NCBI GenBank assembly: GCA_036874045.1
Contig: CM072339.1
Span: 5,773,501-5,837,500 of the forward strand
DNA: 64,000 nucleotides
Direction of reading: 5' to 3'
Source: Cymodocea nodosa
Lineage: Eukaryota > Streptophyta > Magnoliopsida > Alismatales > Cymodoceaceae
Below the pieces are notes generated by a model that was not told the origin of the DNA, searched no databases, and worked only from the letters and a program-made list of their open reading frames with translations. Numbering within the stretch: the first letter of the stretch is position 1; every line of letters starts with the position of its first letter. Of this stretch, positions 1-12,212 are shown piece by piece. The position numbers and the translations under genes were made by a program.

Positions 1-650
1 GGATGTTTGTAGATGCTTCCTTAGCTCAAGCACATACATTGAAATTCCCACTGAAATGCTATGAGATGATTTCAGGGCTGAAGTTCAACTTCAAGAAAAG
101 TTCAGTGGCAGGGATTAATGTAACTGAGAACCTCAAGACCCATTTTTCTTAAATCCTGAAGCGTAGAATTGAAGGTTCTCCTATGAATTATTTGGGGCTG
201 CCACTACATTTCAAAAAAATCTGAAGTGGCTGAATGGTACTTCTTGATTGATAAGATTGATGGAAGATTAGAAGGGTGGCAAAAAATGTCTGGAAGAGCT
301 GGTAGGCATTCCACTGAAGAGTATGTTGCTAAGCGCTCATGCATTTCATATGTCACTTTTTAAACTTCCAAAGGGAGTCATCAAAGTGTTTGAAGCAAAA
401 TGTAGTAGATGGCTGTGAAGGGGCAACAAAGACACAGAACTGCAACTGGTCAAATGGGATCTGCCACCCATTTGTGCAAGGAAGCTTAGGTATTCATTGA
501 TTGAAGACTTTTAAACAAGCACTCTTATGCAAGTGGTGGTGGAGATGGTTCTCTATGGAGGGGCTGATTAAAGGCAAGCACTCTACAGTACAACAAAGAC
601 TCTTACAGGCCATTCACACTCTCTGCTGGTGCTTAAGACTAGCTTGTAAT
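1..650 (+). pseudogene. LINE (L1-type) ORF2 reverse transcriptase, 3' half, degenerate
   Basis: Translating the plus strand with frame changes gives the usual order of a plant L1-type reverse transcriptase after its catalytic box: an ISGLKVNF-like block near 75-95, a YLGLPL block near 190-205, then KWWWRW near 525-545. Stop codons (for example near 150) and frame shifts break it throughout, and the window edge removes the 5' part. In plants these proteins copy their own RNA at the target nick. No LTRs are seen nearby, which fits a LINE. Identity as a LINE is fairly sure; the subfamily is not. Confidence 0.75.
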
Positions 651-869
651 GGGGTGATTTTTTTCGCATGAAAATCATCACAAAGTGTCTATTCTTCATA
701 ATGTTGTACAAGTCATGAATTACTGGTCTGGGGTATTGTGAGGGTTTGTTTTGGATCTTTCTTGTATTAGGTAGGGTCAAAGACCTTCGACCTTGGGTTT
801 TTTTTGCAACCTAGTTATTGTATTAGTTGTTCTTATCTAATAAGAATTAACTTTATCCTTTACAAAAAA
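651..869. other. Short segment interrupting the LINE
   Basis: About 220 bases separate the reverse transcriptase block from the downstream LINE region. The end of this stretch (about 795-870) has a T-rich stretch, a TCTTATCTAATAAG-like segment and a short A run (863-869), resembling the 3' tail of a LINE transcript. It may be a second truncated LINE insertion or the decayed middle of the first. No coding potential is recognised. Confidence 0.3.
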
Positions 870-1500
870 ATGCTAATGATAACTCTTGCTAGATTGGATG
901 ATTGCTGCATGAGGTCTGATAGTAGAATGGAGTGGGTTATCCAATTATGCAAATATCTCAATGACAGTAAATTCTCTGAGTTGGTAGTTCTTGATTTTAT
1001 TGAGAACATTAGATTGGATGTTTCATGTGCTACCTTTGGTTCCTATGTATAACTTTGGGAAACTAGTGGTACTTTCTCTGTGAGAACTCCATACTTTGTT
1101 TTAGCCTATGGTGGAAGCCAAATGGCTTGTGTTTGACAAATCTAGAATGATATGGTCTCTAATACCACATAAAGCAATTATGATGAAGAATAGGCTACAA
1201 CATTAGTACTTCCCACTCACTAGCAGATGCACTATTTGTCATGCACCCTCATCAATTTAAAAGGGGGATGAGTGTTGCTATGATGCCAGCCTTTTAAGTT
1301 TTAAGATAACCTGGATTTTTGTTAATAGATGCACAACCATCAAGATCAGATTTGACTACTGCTTCCTGATGTCATTTGGTAGACCCATTGGTTGGAGTGG
1401 TACAAAAGGATTTTCCAGAGTGTGGCCTCCACCCTTACAACATTGTGGAACCAAGTGATTTCTTCAACTTTAGAGTAGGCCCCTGCCTGTGCACCAATTA
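870..1500 (+). pseudogene. LINE ORF2 C-terminal region with zf-RVT-like motif, degenerate
   Basis: The plus strand reads as the region that follows the reverse transcriptase in plant L1 elements. A linker contains MEWVIQLCKYLND (about 930-975), then G-FSVRT-Y (about 1065-1095), then W-LIPHKAIMMKNRL and a CTICHA zinc-binding remnant near 1230. Weak similarity continues to about 1500 (W-LEWYKRIF). Several stop codons make it non-functional. It follows the reverse transcriptase fragment in the right order and strand, so both may be one element. Confidence 0.6.
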
Positions 1501-2109
1501 ATATATCTGATGCTTTTGTTCAAACATAGCTACCAACTCCTCTTCCTACCATTTGATCCTCTCTGACTCCCTATTTCTATGTTTCTCTACCTTTTTGTCT
1601 CTCTTGTATTTTATCTTTTTGATAAGCTTTATGTGCTTATATTTTTATGAATTATATGAAATTTTAACACTTAAATAAAGATGATATTTTGTAATTGGAG
1701 GGAATACAAACTCCATCCTCTTATATATAGGGAAATAATTACTCGACACACAAGTATCCTTATAAGGATTCATATAACGATTAATTTATTCTAACAGACA
1801 TTGATTGATACTTCAAGATTTTCCACAACATATGTTAGAAAGAACTTTACTAAGAGTTATTAGAATGAGGGGAAAAGAGAGGTTCGTCATTCATTGGATT
1901 AAGTGATGAAAGTGAAAAAAAAATTAAGTGTTCATCACTCCAGCAGGAGAGCTTTTATTCTACTAGAAGTCTTTAATAAACCTATATAGGGATTTCATGT
2001 CATTATATGACGTAAGTGGTGGAGTGACCATGTCCACTAAATATTGCAATCTTCCTTGCAATTCAGGCGCAAGTTGACAGAAACAAGAATTAAAAGTCAG
2101 GAAAAATAC
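1501..2109. other. Non-coding stretch, possibly intron of the putative minus-strand gene
   Basis: No convincing coding region, LTR end or RNA gene is seen here. If the exon model to the right is correct, this is the start of its third intron, which would then also contain the LINE remains. Confidence 0.3.
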
Positions 2110-2373
2110 CAGGGCCTGAGGCTTCTTCTCGTCTGAGGGTCCAGGCTTGAAGCTCTTACTAATGACTTGCCCAGTACTGGATTGAAACTCCCGAGAGAAA
2201 CAAACGGTGGCAGAAACAGAGACATTACCTGAACTTTCAGTAAAAAAATAATAAATAAAAGATTTAGAATACCCTATGAGTTGAAAGAACTAGGAAGAGC
2301 AGGAAAGAAGATACCTTTCTGGAGGCAAGGGGTTGTTCGATGGCAGAAATTGGCTGTTGATGGAACCCGCCAT
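2110..2373 (-). CDS. Putative 5' coding exons of an unidentified gene
   Basis: Two minus-strand segments splice into an open frame of 61 codons without stops. The first coding exon is 2373-2315: ATG after an acceptor ending TTTTGCAG, starting MAGSINSQFLPSNN, with donor AG/GTATCT. The second is 2233-2110: acceptor CTGAAAG, protein SGNVSVSATVCFSREFQ continuing to DEKKPQAL, with donor CTG/GTATTT. Phases match (59 + 124 = 183 bases). A GC-rich leader exon lies upstream at 2740-2524 with a GTAACT donor. I do not recognise the protein. Later exons would lie left of the window or have been lost. The three consistent splice pairs are the support; no homology is claimed. Confidence 0.35.
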
Positions 2374-2523
2374 AGCTGCAAAAGGTTGAAGTTCCTGCAA
2401 GTGTGCATTCTACCCTCTACCATCCACTCTAGTAAACCAGTCTCCACCCGTTCTCACAAAACAAGTGCTCCGTAAAGTAAAAGACCAAGATTAGGCCTCA
2501 AATAGGCAACTCACTGAAGTTAC

Positions 2524-2740
2524 CCTGCACTGCCTCAAACTTGTGAGCTTTGGTTTTCCACCATCATCCTTCTTCCTTGCTATCTTTCTTTGGGAAGAGA
2601 GGCCGGGAAGGAGAGAGGGAGCTCCCGAGACGCGTGCGCAGAGGACGAGTGAAAGGCGAAGGAGATGCCGAGGAGGAACAGGGCGAAAGAAAAGAGGCTG
2701 GACGACAGGAAAATGAGCATGTAACGACGGAAGTTGAAAA
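2524..2740 (-). other. GC-rich, CpG-containing putative 5' leader exon
   Basis: Against an AT-rich background this stretch is clearly GC-rich, with CpG-containing words such as ACGCGTGCGC near 2630. On the minus strand it ends at a plausible splice donor (CAGG/GTAACT, exon end 2524). It lies directly upstream of the exon carrying the ATG at 2373. It also contains a short minus-strand frame with a hydrophobic, signal-peptide-like start (MLIFLSSSLFSFALFLLG), which ends after 46 codons and could be a chance frame or a uORF. Confidence 0.35.
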
Positions 2741-3225
2741 GAACGATGAAAAATAAAGATTAATATTATTAATAACAATGAAATTTTAATATTATTTATG
2801 TATTAGAAAAAAGAAATCGGTATTTATGAAAAATAATAAGAAATTAAAAAGTTAATATTTTTTAAAATTAAATAATAAATTAAAAATAGTATTTTATAAT
2901 ACAAATTATAGTATACATTAAAATTTCGTAAAAAAATGTGACATAAGAAACAACATGCTTATTATTAAGATACTCATAATATAAATAACATTATTTATTA
3001 TAACCAAATTTTTTTAATATAAACAACATATTTTATGTTATATATGATTTCTTTACAACATAGAAAATATAATTTCTTCACATATTTAGTCACCTACTTT
3101 TATAACAAACTTCAATAGATTCATCATCTACTTCAAGAAATTTATCTACAAAATCTTAAGTAAATTCTCTTTATTTACTTTTCTAATAAAATTATACTAA
3201 AATAATTCTAGTGAATATACCTTAC
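2741..3225. other. AT-rich spacer
   Basis: Very AT-rich sequence with no recognised gene or repeat boundary. It would be the promoter side of the putative minus-strand gene and ends where Athila-like reverse transcriptase similarity begins. Confidence 0.4.
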
Positions 3226-5747
3226 ATACACCTTTGAAAGGTGGCTAGTGCATTACATAATCTAAATAACATCCTCTTAAAAGCATAAGTTCCATTAATA
3301 CATGTGAAAGTTGTTTTCTCTTAATTATCTAATGTTACTGGAACTTGATTATATTCTGAATAACCGTTTAGGAAACAAAAATATTTTTGCCCTACTAATT
3401 TATCTAGCATTTGATCTATAAAAGGTAAGGGAAAATTATTTTTTCTATTCACAACATTCAGCTTTCTATAGTTTATATACACTCTCTAGTCTAATTGAAT
3501 TCTAATAAGTGTCAAGTCTTGACTTTCATTCCTAATAACTATTAATTCTGATTTCTTGGGAACTATACGGATTGGACTAACCCATGAGCTATCAGAAATT
3601 AGATAAATTATGTCATTATCTAACCATTTCACTATTTCCATCTTGAATACTTCTTTAAGGTTTGGATCTAATCTTCTCTCAAGAATTCTAACTGATTTAG
3701 CATTCTCGTATAAATATATATGGTGACAGTATGAAGTTGCACTTAACTCTTTTATATCAGTTATAGTCCATCATATTGCTTCTTTATAAGTTTTTACTAC
3801 ATCTTTTAATTTAGATATTTGATCCTCTTTTAAATCTGATGCAATGATGATTGGACATGTTCGTTTTTCTTCTATAAATATATAGGTCAATTTAAGAGGT
3901 AAATGTTTTAAATCTAAATGTTGACCATCATAAGCTAGAGCTCCTAATTTAACATTTTCATCTTCGATATTAAACTCTTCTTGATCTCTTTCTACATCTA
4001 TGCTTTCACTTACTTCTAAAGTTTCAAAATCTAATTGCCTATTTAATTCTTCTTGAATAACATCTTCTAACATATCTCCTTCATCCTCTAGAAAGTTTAT
4101 AGTATTTAAGGACATTTCTAACTCCCCAACTTTTTCTAGTTTGAAAATATTTAATTGAGTATCCTCATTATCATAAGCTAATTTCATCACTCCATTTTTA
4201 CAATTTATAATAGCCCCTGATGTTGCTAAAAATTGTCTTCCCAAAATTAAAAATGTATTATGATTCTGATGCTTAATTTGTTGGGAATCTAAAATCACAA
4301 TATCAATAAGATATATGAAGTTTTTTATTTTATTTAAAACATCTTCTATTTCTCCTCTAGGGTATTTTATACTTCTATTTGCAAATTGAATGACCGTCCT
4401 AGTAGTAATTAAGTCTTCTAATCCTAAGGATGCAAATATATCACTAAGCATAACATTTATACATGCACCTAGGTCTATTAAGATTCTTTCCAGAATGGTA
4501 TTTCCTATGGTGTATGATATAACAGAGATTCCTAGATCAAATAACTATTTAGGAATTTGTGACAAAAATAGAGAACTATTTTGCTTAGTTAAAAAGACTT
4601 TCCTTAAAACTTTTTGCTCTCTTTTCTTAGTACATCAATCCTTTAGAAATTTAACATAAGGTGACATTTTCTGTAATAAGTCTAATAAAGGAATGTTAAC
4701 TTGTACTTTTTCAAAAATTTCTCAAATTTTTTCTTATTTTTTAGGAGATGTTTGTTGTAATATTTAAAGATAGGGTGCTAATAATTATAACTTACAATAT
4801 TCTTTTTCTTTCTTTTCATTCTTTTGATTATTTTTAGTTTCATTTTCAGATTCAAATTTTTCTTCATTGATTTATAAGTTTTCAAATATTATATGTTCAT
4901 TTTCATTTCAAATTTCATTCATACCTACTATCACTTTGCTTTCTTTTTGAATTCTTGATGGTATATCAGTTCCAGATCTTAATGTTATACATACATCTTC
5001 AAGATTTTCATTAATTTCATGATATTCTTGTATTTCATTTTCATGATTTTGATTTTCTATTGTTTCTAGTTTTAAATTATATTCTTTAAATGTTATTTCA
5101 TTGGTATTTTCTTTTGTCTATATGTTTTGCAAATTATGTAGATCTTCAACATTAAAGTTTTCATTAGTATTTTCATTTTGCCTAACTTGTAATTTCATTA
5201 TAAATTCATCCAATGCTTCTACTTTTCTTTTTAGATCATCTAATCTCATTGCATTCAATTTTTTATCAATTTTCATTATGATTTTCTTAGTTTCATAGAT
5301 GATATTGATTTTAGGTTTTGAATAATCTTCCTTATAATTTAGTTGGTTGACTTCTTATTACTGATACATGTATTATTCCAGTTTGTCCAAGTTTTGCTCT
5401 AAACTATGCTCAAGTCTATCATACCTATCTCAAACTTCCTTATCTTTCGACATATTAATTGTTCTAAATTGACTATTAGTTAGGTAAACTATATGATTCT
5501 TATACTCAGTTTTATTATATTGGATATAATTCATTTATTGTTCATGTAATCTAACCATTTGCAATCGTCTCAATTTCAAACAATCAGCAATGTCATACCA
5601 TTCTCAATTGTAGAAATCACATATGCTAACTATAGGTTTCAAAAATCTTTGGGCATAAGCATATGCTATATTCTCAATTAAATATAAAAAAAAGAACACT
5701 CCCTCTAATATTAAAACAAAACACCACTCACAGTTGCTTAGCTTTTT
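3226..5747 (-). pseudogene. Athila-like Ty3/Gypsy gag-protease-RT, left arm of inverted repeat
   Basis: Read right to left on the minus strand. Near 5640-5600 is a broken gag zinc knuckle, followed by a Lys/Glu/Asn-rich gag tail. The retropepsin region has LGACINVM near 4480-4450 and continues in the 226-codon open stretch 4451-3771 (LILGRQFLATSGA around 4240-4200). Reverse transcriptase motifs include W-VSPIRIVPKKS (about 3590-3545), FCFLNGYSEYNQ (normally F-DG-SGYNQ) and RLCNALATFQRC near 3240. Many stops, and the catalytic aspartate of the first RT box is changed to Asn. Similarity stops near 3226, before the YxDD box. The family copies its RNA into DNA; this copy cannot. Confidence 0.75.
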
Positions 5748-5762
5748 AATTTCCGGCAACGG
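5748..5762 (-). other. Primer-binding site of the left Athila-like element
   Basis: On the minus strand the sequence next to the LTR end reads ACACCGTTGCCGGAAA across the LTR border. This matches the core of the GCCGTTGCCGGGGA-type primer site used by Athila/Tat Gypsy elements. It fixes the internal edge of the LTR at 5763 and the element's direction. Confidence 0.6.
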
Positions 5763-6850
5763 TGTTAGAAAAACTTGTTTACTAATTGTTTGTGAAGTTA
5801 AATTAGAACTTATCTATTTAGAAAACTTGTTTGATTTGTTTTTATGCATATATTAATAAATTCTTTTAGGGTAAATAAATAACTTTTCACTCTTCACAGT
5901 GGTTGTCAGTCACCGTATTTGACTCAGAATCGACCCAACATTCGGAAAGTATCTTCACAGATCTTCGATGGTTGGTGATTTTAGTGGTGTGGTTGGTGGA
6001 GCTTTAGGGAACTTTCAACGCTTCCTGTAGTTAGCGTGGTTCTCCACCTCCCCTCTTACAGTCTTTTTCTTCGTCTTTTATATTTCTCTCAGTAATAACT
6101 ACTTCTGCTTAAATGATCGGTTGGATTTCCTTCATTCATATCAACAATGGTGATTTCTTCTTCATTCCACAAGTGAATTCCAACGTGATACGTGCAATTG
6201 TAGTTTTCTTTCAAATTTTCTATTTCTACAATTAATACAGTAGTATATTAGAAAATAAATAGTTCGTAGAGTTAGTGTAACTTAATGGACTTACTTCACT
6301 GCAATAAAGAAATAACTTATAAGCTACTAACACAACACGTTACTTTAGTGTATATTCAAGTAACTTAATGTGTATAGTTATGCTAACTTAATGAAGTATA
6401 CATGTGCAGTTCACGTGACATAATAAAGTATTTAAATTTAACATATGCATAATTCTAACTTAACAAGTTTAGATATACAACTTTCGATTTTTACTCACTA
6501 ACTCAACGAAGTTCTCACGTGATCTTTTTACACATTTAAACTTGTAACTCAATGAGTTATTACTGTGTACTTGTACATGATATAAATATATGCAAATAAA
6601 GTACATCATGCTTAATACTACAAAACCACACTTAAATTAGGTTTTTAGATCACGACACTTGTCCTTAGTAAGTTTTATAATAAAAAGATATTTCAGATAC
6701 TTGCAAACTAAACTAACCGATGCTCAGTCACATTTCAGATAGTTAGTAGATAACTTACCGAAAATCCACTTAAGTCATGCATTAAGGTTACAACACGTGT
6801 AGTCTAGGAAATAACAATAAAATATTCTTTTAGTGTTTAAAACATAACTT
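5763..6850 (-). repeat. Athila-type LTR (family F), 3' part, minus orientation
   Basis: Begins on the plus strand with TGTTAGAAAAAC, the inverted end of an LTR (CTAACA on the minus strand) adjoining the primer site. It matches the other family F LTRs, for example through GGTTGGATTTCCTTCATTC at about 6119-6138. Near 6850 the similarity switches to the opposite orientation, so this LTR is joined head-to-head to another copy. Confidence 0.65.
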
Positions 6851-8392
6851 AACAAGGGAAGTCCGTTGAGTTAATAGTTAAGTCAATAGAGTAACTCTGT
6901 TGAGTTACACTAACTCAACAGACCAACTATTTTCCAATATGCCATTGTGAGTAGTTATAGAAATAGAAAATACAAAGGAAAACCACGATTGCATGTATCA
7001 CGTAGGATTTAACTCATGGAATGAAGAAGAAATCACCATCGTTGATATGAATGAAGGAAATCTAACCGATCATTAAAGCAGAAGCAGTTAAATCCTACGT
7101 GAACTCATTAAGTTAGAATTATGCACGTGTTGAAATTAAATATTTTATTATGTCACGTAAGCTATACATGTTTAACTCGTTAAGTTAGCATAACTATATA
7201 CGTTGAATTACTTGAATATACACTAAGGTAACACATTGTGTTAGTATTATAAGCTTATAAGTTATCCCTTTATTGCACGTGTTTTATAATTCAGTTAGTA
7301 CAACTATATGCGTTAAGTTACACTAACTTCATAGATCAGTAATTTTTTAACGTGCCACTGTAGTAATTGCAAAAATAGGAAATTCAAAGGAAAACCATGA
7401 TTGCATGTAGGAATTAACTCATGAAATGAAGAAGAAATCACCATTGTTAATACAAATGAAGGAAATCCAACCGATCATTTAGGTAGAAGTAGTTACTATT
7501 GAAAGAAATATAAAAGAAGAGGAGAAAAGTTGTGTGTGAAGGTGGAGAACTGCGCTAACTATAGGAAGCATCAGAAGTTCCTTGAAGCTCTACAACACCA
7601 CCACAATCATCAACCATTTGAGTTCTATGAGGATACTTTCTAGATGTCAAGTCGATTCCAAGCCAAACATGGTGATTGACAACTATTATGAGAAGTAATC
7701 GCATCATAGGAAGGGAAGCTATTTTCACCAAACACTAACTCATCTCCCTAGAGATCGTAAAACTTTTAGCCTGAGTTTCAGGTTGATGCCAATATACTGA
7801 AGAGGAGATCGAGTTACAAGTCTTGGTTCACGATTCTATAGAGAGAGGAGGCAAGATTGTAAGTGATTAAGTTTTCAGTGGGGCAATCACGTCGTATGTA
7901 GTGACAGAAGTTTTTACTATTGATAGAGAATTTTTACATTTCACCTTTCGTTCAACTTCAAGAACATATCAAAACAAAAATACCAAAAAAACAAATTATC
8001 TATGTTTACATTTAGTATTTATGTATTGTATTGTTTATTTTATACTGTGATTAATGTTAACATTGTTAGTATTGTGAATGTTTTATGTTTAGTTGATTCA
8101 AAAAATAGAAAATAGTTTTACAGATTACTAAAATTGATTCATAAAGAATAATAAAAAAAAAATTAATGGTTACTGTAAACTTTAGTATAAAAATCAAAAT
8201 AATACCTAATTCTTACTCAATCTCTATGAGATCAACCTATATTTGCACACAAATACAATATACACTATGCACTTGTACTTAAAAACACAAGTTGGACTTA
8301 ATATCTAATTTGTGTGAAAAGTTGTTTGTTTGCCCTAAAAGAATTTATTAATATATGCACAAACAATTGTTAAACTAGTTTTTCTAGTGTCA
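6851..8392 (+). repeat. Athila-type LTR (family F), plus orientation
   Basis: Plus-strand copy of the same LTR family. It contains the CACCATCGTTGATATGAATG block near 7035 and a second, overlapping copy of that block near 7440, so it carries an internal duplication of roughly 400 bases. It ends near 8392 at CTAGTTTTTCT, followed by a mutated primer site (GTGTCATTACTGGAGA) at the head of a plus-strand gag. Confidence 0.6.
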
Positions 8393-9368
8393 TTACTGGA
8401 GATTTAGAAGCCAAGCAACTATAAGTACTGTTTTATTTTAATATCAAAGGGAGTGCTGTGTTTTTTTTATATATAATTGAGAATATAGCATATGCTTATG
8501 CCTAAAGATTTCTAAAACATGTAGTTAGCATATGTGAATTCTGTAATTAGGAAGGGCATGACATTGTTGATTGTTTAAAATTAAGATGATTGTAGATAGT
8601 TAGATTACATGAACAACAAATGAATTATATCCAATATAATAGAACTGACTATGAGAATCCTATAATTTACCCAACTAATGGTTAATTTAGAACAAGTGAT
8701 ACGTCAAGAGACAGGGAAGTTTGGGATAAGTATGATAGACTTGAGCGTAGCTTAGAGCAAAACTAGAACAATATATGTATTAGCAACAAGAAGTTAACCA
8801 ACTAAATTATAGGGAAGATTATTCAAAACCTAAAATCAATATCTATGAAACCGAGAAAACCATAATGAAAATTGATCAAAAATTGAATGCAATGAAATTA
8901 GATGATCTTAAAAGAAAGCTAAAAGCATTAGATAAATTTATAGTGAAATTACAAGTTATGTAGAATGAAAATACAAATGAAAACTTTAATGTTGAAGATC
9001 TACATAATTTGCAAGACATATAGACAAAAGAAAATGCCAATAAAATAGCATTTAAAAAATGTAATTTAAAACTAGAAATAATAGAAAATCAAAATCATGA
9101 AAATAAAATACAAGAACATCATGAAAGTAATGAAAATCTAGAAGATGTATGTATAACATTAAGATATGGTACTGATATACTTCTAAGAATTCAAAAAGAA
9201 AGTAAAGTGAAGATAGGTGTAAAAGAAATATGAAATGAAAATAAACATGTAATATCTAAAAAATTAGAAATCAATGAAGAAAAATCTGAATTTGAAAATG
9301 AGACTAAAAATGATCAAAAGAATGAAAAGAAAGAAAAAGAATCTTGTAAGTCACAATTATTAGCACCT
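8393..9368 (+). pseudogene. Athila-like gag, right arm of inverted repeat
   Basis: A decayed zinc knuckle (C-FCN-EGHDIVDC, CX2CX4HX4C spacing) lies at about 8527-8575. It is followed by a charged, coiled-coil-like gag tail that mirrors the left arm, including LNAMKLDDLKRK near 8885-8920. Stops and frame shifts are frequent. The gene is interrupted at 9368 by a solo LTR and resumes at 11491. Confidence 0.65.
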
Positions 9369-11490
9369 TGTTTAGAATGAAAAAGTACATAATATTAACG
9401 GTTAAATATTGGTTAATTACATAATATTTAGTTTATCATATGAGAATTAAGCCATTATGTTATAATTGCACTATTATATGCTTTAATGAAAAAATCTGCA
9501 TAATTTTAGGGAATTTGTGTTAACTAAGTACATTTTTGTACTATCGGTGAGTTACAAGCTTTGTAATTCTTAAGTATCTGAATTTTCTGTTATTTCGGAG
9601 AATTACATTTCATGTACTAGACAGTTATGTTATAAATGCTTAAAGAATATTTTATTATTTCCTAAAGTACATGTGTTGTAATCTTAATACATGACTTAAG
9701 TGGATTTTCAGTAAGTTAGATGTTAACTATCCAAAATATGTTTGAGCATTAGATAGTTAGGTTTGCAAGTATCCGAAATATCTTTTTATCATAAAACTTA
9801 CTAAGGACACATGTCGTGATCTAGAAACTTAACTTAAGTTACCTTTCAAAAGGTTAGGTGCTAACGATCTGAAATGCATGTAAGTTTCGGATAGTTATAG
9901 TTTGTAACTATTTGAAACATCTGAGCTCGTTAAATTAGAATTATGCACGTGTTGAAATTAAATGTTTTATTATGTCACGTAAGCTGCACATGTATAACTC
10001 ATTAAGTTAGCATAACTATATACCTTGAGTTTCTTGAATATACACTAAGGTAACGCATTGTGTTAATGTTATAAAGCTTATAAGTTATTTCTTTATTGCA
10101 CGTGTTTTATAGTTAAGTCAACGAAGTAAGTTTGTTAAGTTACACTAACTCCACAGACCATTTATTTTCTAACATGCCACTATAGTAGTTGTAGAAATAA
10201 GGATTTTGAAAGAAAGCTACGATTACACGTATCACGTAGGAATTCACTCATGGAATGAAGAAGAATTCACCATCATTGATATAAATGAAGGAAATATGAG
10301 AAATATAAAAGAAGCAAAAATAGTTACTATTGAAAGAAATATAAAAGAAAAGGAGAAAGATGAAGAAAGTGTGAAGTGGAGGATCGCGCTAACTATAGGA
10401 AGCATCGAAAGTTCCTTGAAGCTCCACAATACCACCAAAATCACCAACCATCGGAGGCCTGTGAGGATATTTTCTGGATGTCGGGTCGATTCCTAGCCAA
10501 ACACAATGACTGACAACCATTGTGAGGAGTGATCGTGTCGTAGGAAGGAAAACCATTTTCACCAAACACCGACTCATATCTCAAGAGATCATAATGCTTC
10601 TAGCCTTGGTTTCGAGTTGATGCTAGTATACTGAAGAGGAGATCAACTTACAAGTCTTAATTCGCGATTCTATAGGGAGAGGAGGCAAGAATGTAAGTAA
10701 TTAAGTTTTCAGTGGTGTAATCGTGTCACATATAGTGATAGAAGTTTTTATTGTCAATTGAGATTTTTACATTTCACCTTTCGCTCATCTTTAGGAACAC
10801 ATCAAAACAAAAATACCAAAAATAACTAATTATCTGTATTTACATTTACTATTAAAGGGTTGTATTGTTTGTTTTGTATCATGATTAAAGTTATCATTGT
10901 CAGTAGCGTGAATGTTTTATGTTTATTTGATTTAGAAAATAGAAAATAGTTTTATTGTTTACTAAAATTGATTCATACAGAATACTAAAAATCTTGTTGG
11001 TTACTGTTCAAAATACCTAAATGTTAGTGTTGCTTAATGACAAATATCAAATAAACTAACATTAAAAAGCTTAATTGATGTTATTTACATTCTATGAAAC
11101 TACCGAATGGATGGTCGAATTCCTCTGTGAATAACAGTATTTAACTGCAAAGGTAGGCTCGTAGAGTTAACTTAAGTCCACGAGATTAATCCATTGAGTT
11201 ACCTGTAACTCCACGAACTAAGTCTATTGAGTTGACAATAACTCAACGAAGTACTTAATTGAATACATACAAACTTTGACATAAAAATTAAAATAGTACA
11301 CAATTCTTACTCAATCTGTATGAGATCGACTTGTACTTGCACACAAATACAATATACACTATGCATTTACAGTTAAAAATACAAATTAGACTTAATATCT
11401 AATTTGTGTGAAAAGTTGTTTGTTTACTTCTAAAAGAATTTATTAATATAAGCATAAAAACAAATCAAACAAGTTTTTCCAACCTAAACA
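9369..11490 (+). repeat. Solo LTR of the Athila-like family F, 2122 bp
   Basis: Starts TGTTTAGAATG and ends CCTAAACA, so both termini are intact. It sits inside the gag-protease of the right-arm element. Flanks are CACCT (9364-9368) and CACCC (11491-11495), a TSD with one mismatch. Joining the flanks restores the sequence seen in the uninterrupted left arm. No internal region is present, so it is a solo LTR left by LTR-LTR recombination. It contains G-box words (CACGTG) and TGAGTTA/AACTCAACGA motifs. Confidence 0.85.
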
Positions 11491-12212
11491 CACCCTATCC
11501 TAAAAGATTACAATAAATAGCTCCTGAAAAATAAGAAAAAATTAGAGAAATTTTTGAAAAAGTATAAGTTAACATTCCTTTGTAAGACTAATTGCAGAAA
11601 ATACCACCTTGTGCTAAATTTCTCAAGGATTGGTGTACTAAGAAAAGGGAGCAAAAAGTTTTAAGGAAAGTCTTTTTAGCTGAGCAAAGTAGTTCTCTAT
11701 TTTTGTCATAAATTCCTAAAAAGTTATTTGATCTAGGAATCTCTGTTATATCATGCACCATAGGAAATACCATTCTAAAAAGAACCTTAATAGACCTAGG
11801 TGCAGGTATAAATGTTATGCCTAGTGATCTATTTGCAACATTAGGATTAGAAGGTTTAATCCCTACTAAAACTGTAATTCAATTAGCTAATAGAAGTATA
11901 AGATACCTTAGAGGAAAAATAGAAGATGTCCTAATTAAAATCAAGAATTTCATATATCCTATTGATATTGTGATTTTGAATTCCCAACAAATGAAACATT
12001 AGAATCATCATACATCTTTAATTTTGGGAATGCCATTTTTAGCAACATCAGAGGTTATTATAAATTGTAAAAATGGAGTGATGAAATTAGCATATGGTAA
12101 TGAGGATACTCAATTAAATATTTTCAAACCAGAAAAGGTTGAGGAGATAAAAATGCCCTTAAATACTATAGACTTTCTAAAGGATTAAGGAGATATGCTA
12201 AAAGATGTGATT
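11491..12212 (+). pseudogene. Athila-like protease region, right arm
   Basis: Continues the interrupted element. LGISVIS at about 11730 is followed by the retropepsin active-site region IDLGAGINVMPSDLFATLGLE (about 11790-11850). A 61-codon open stretch runs 11817-12002, then LILGMPFLATS near 12018-12050. The equivalent left-arm protein shares most of these residues. It breaks at 12212, where another family F LTR begins. Confidence 0.7.
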
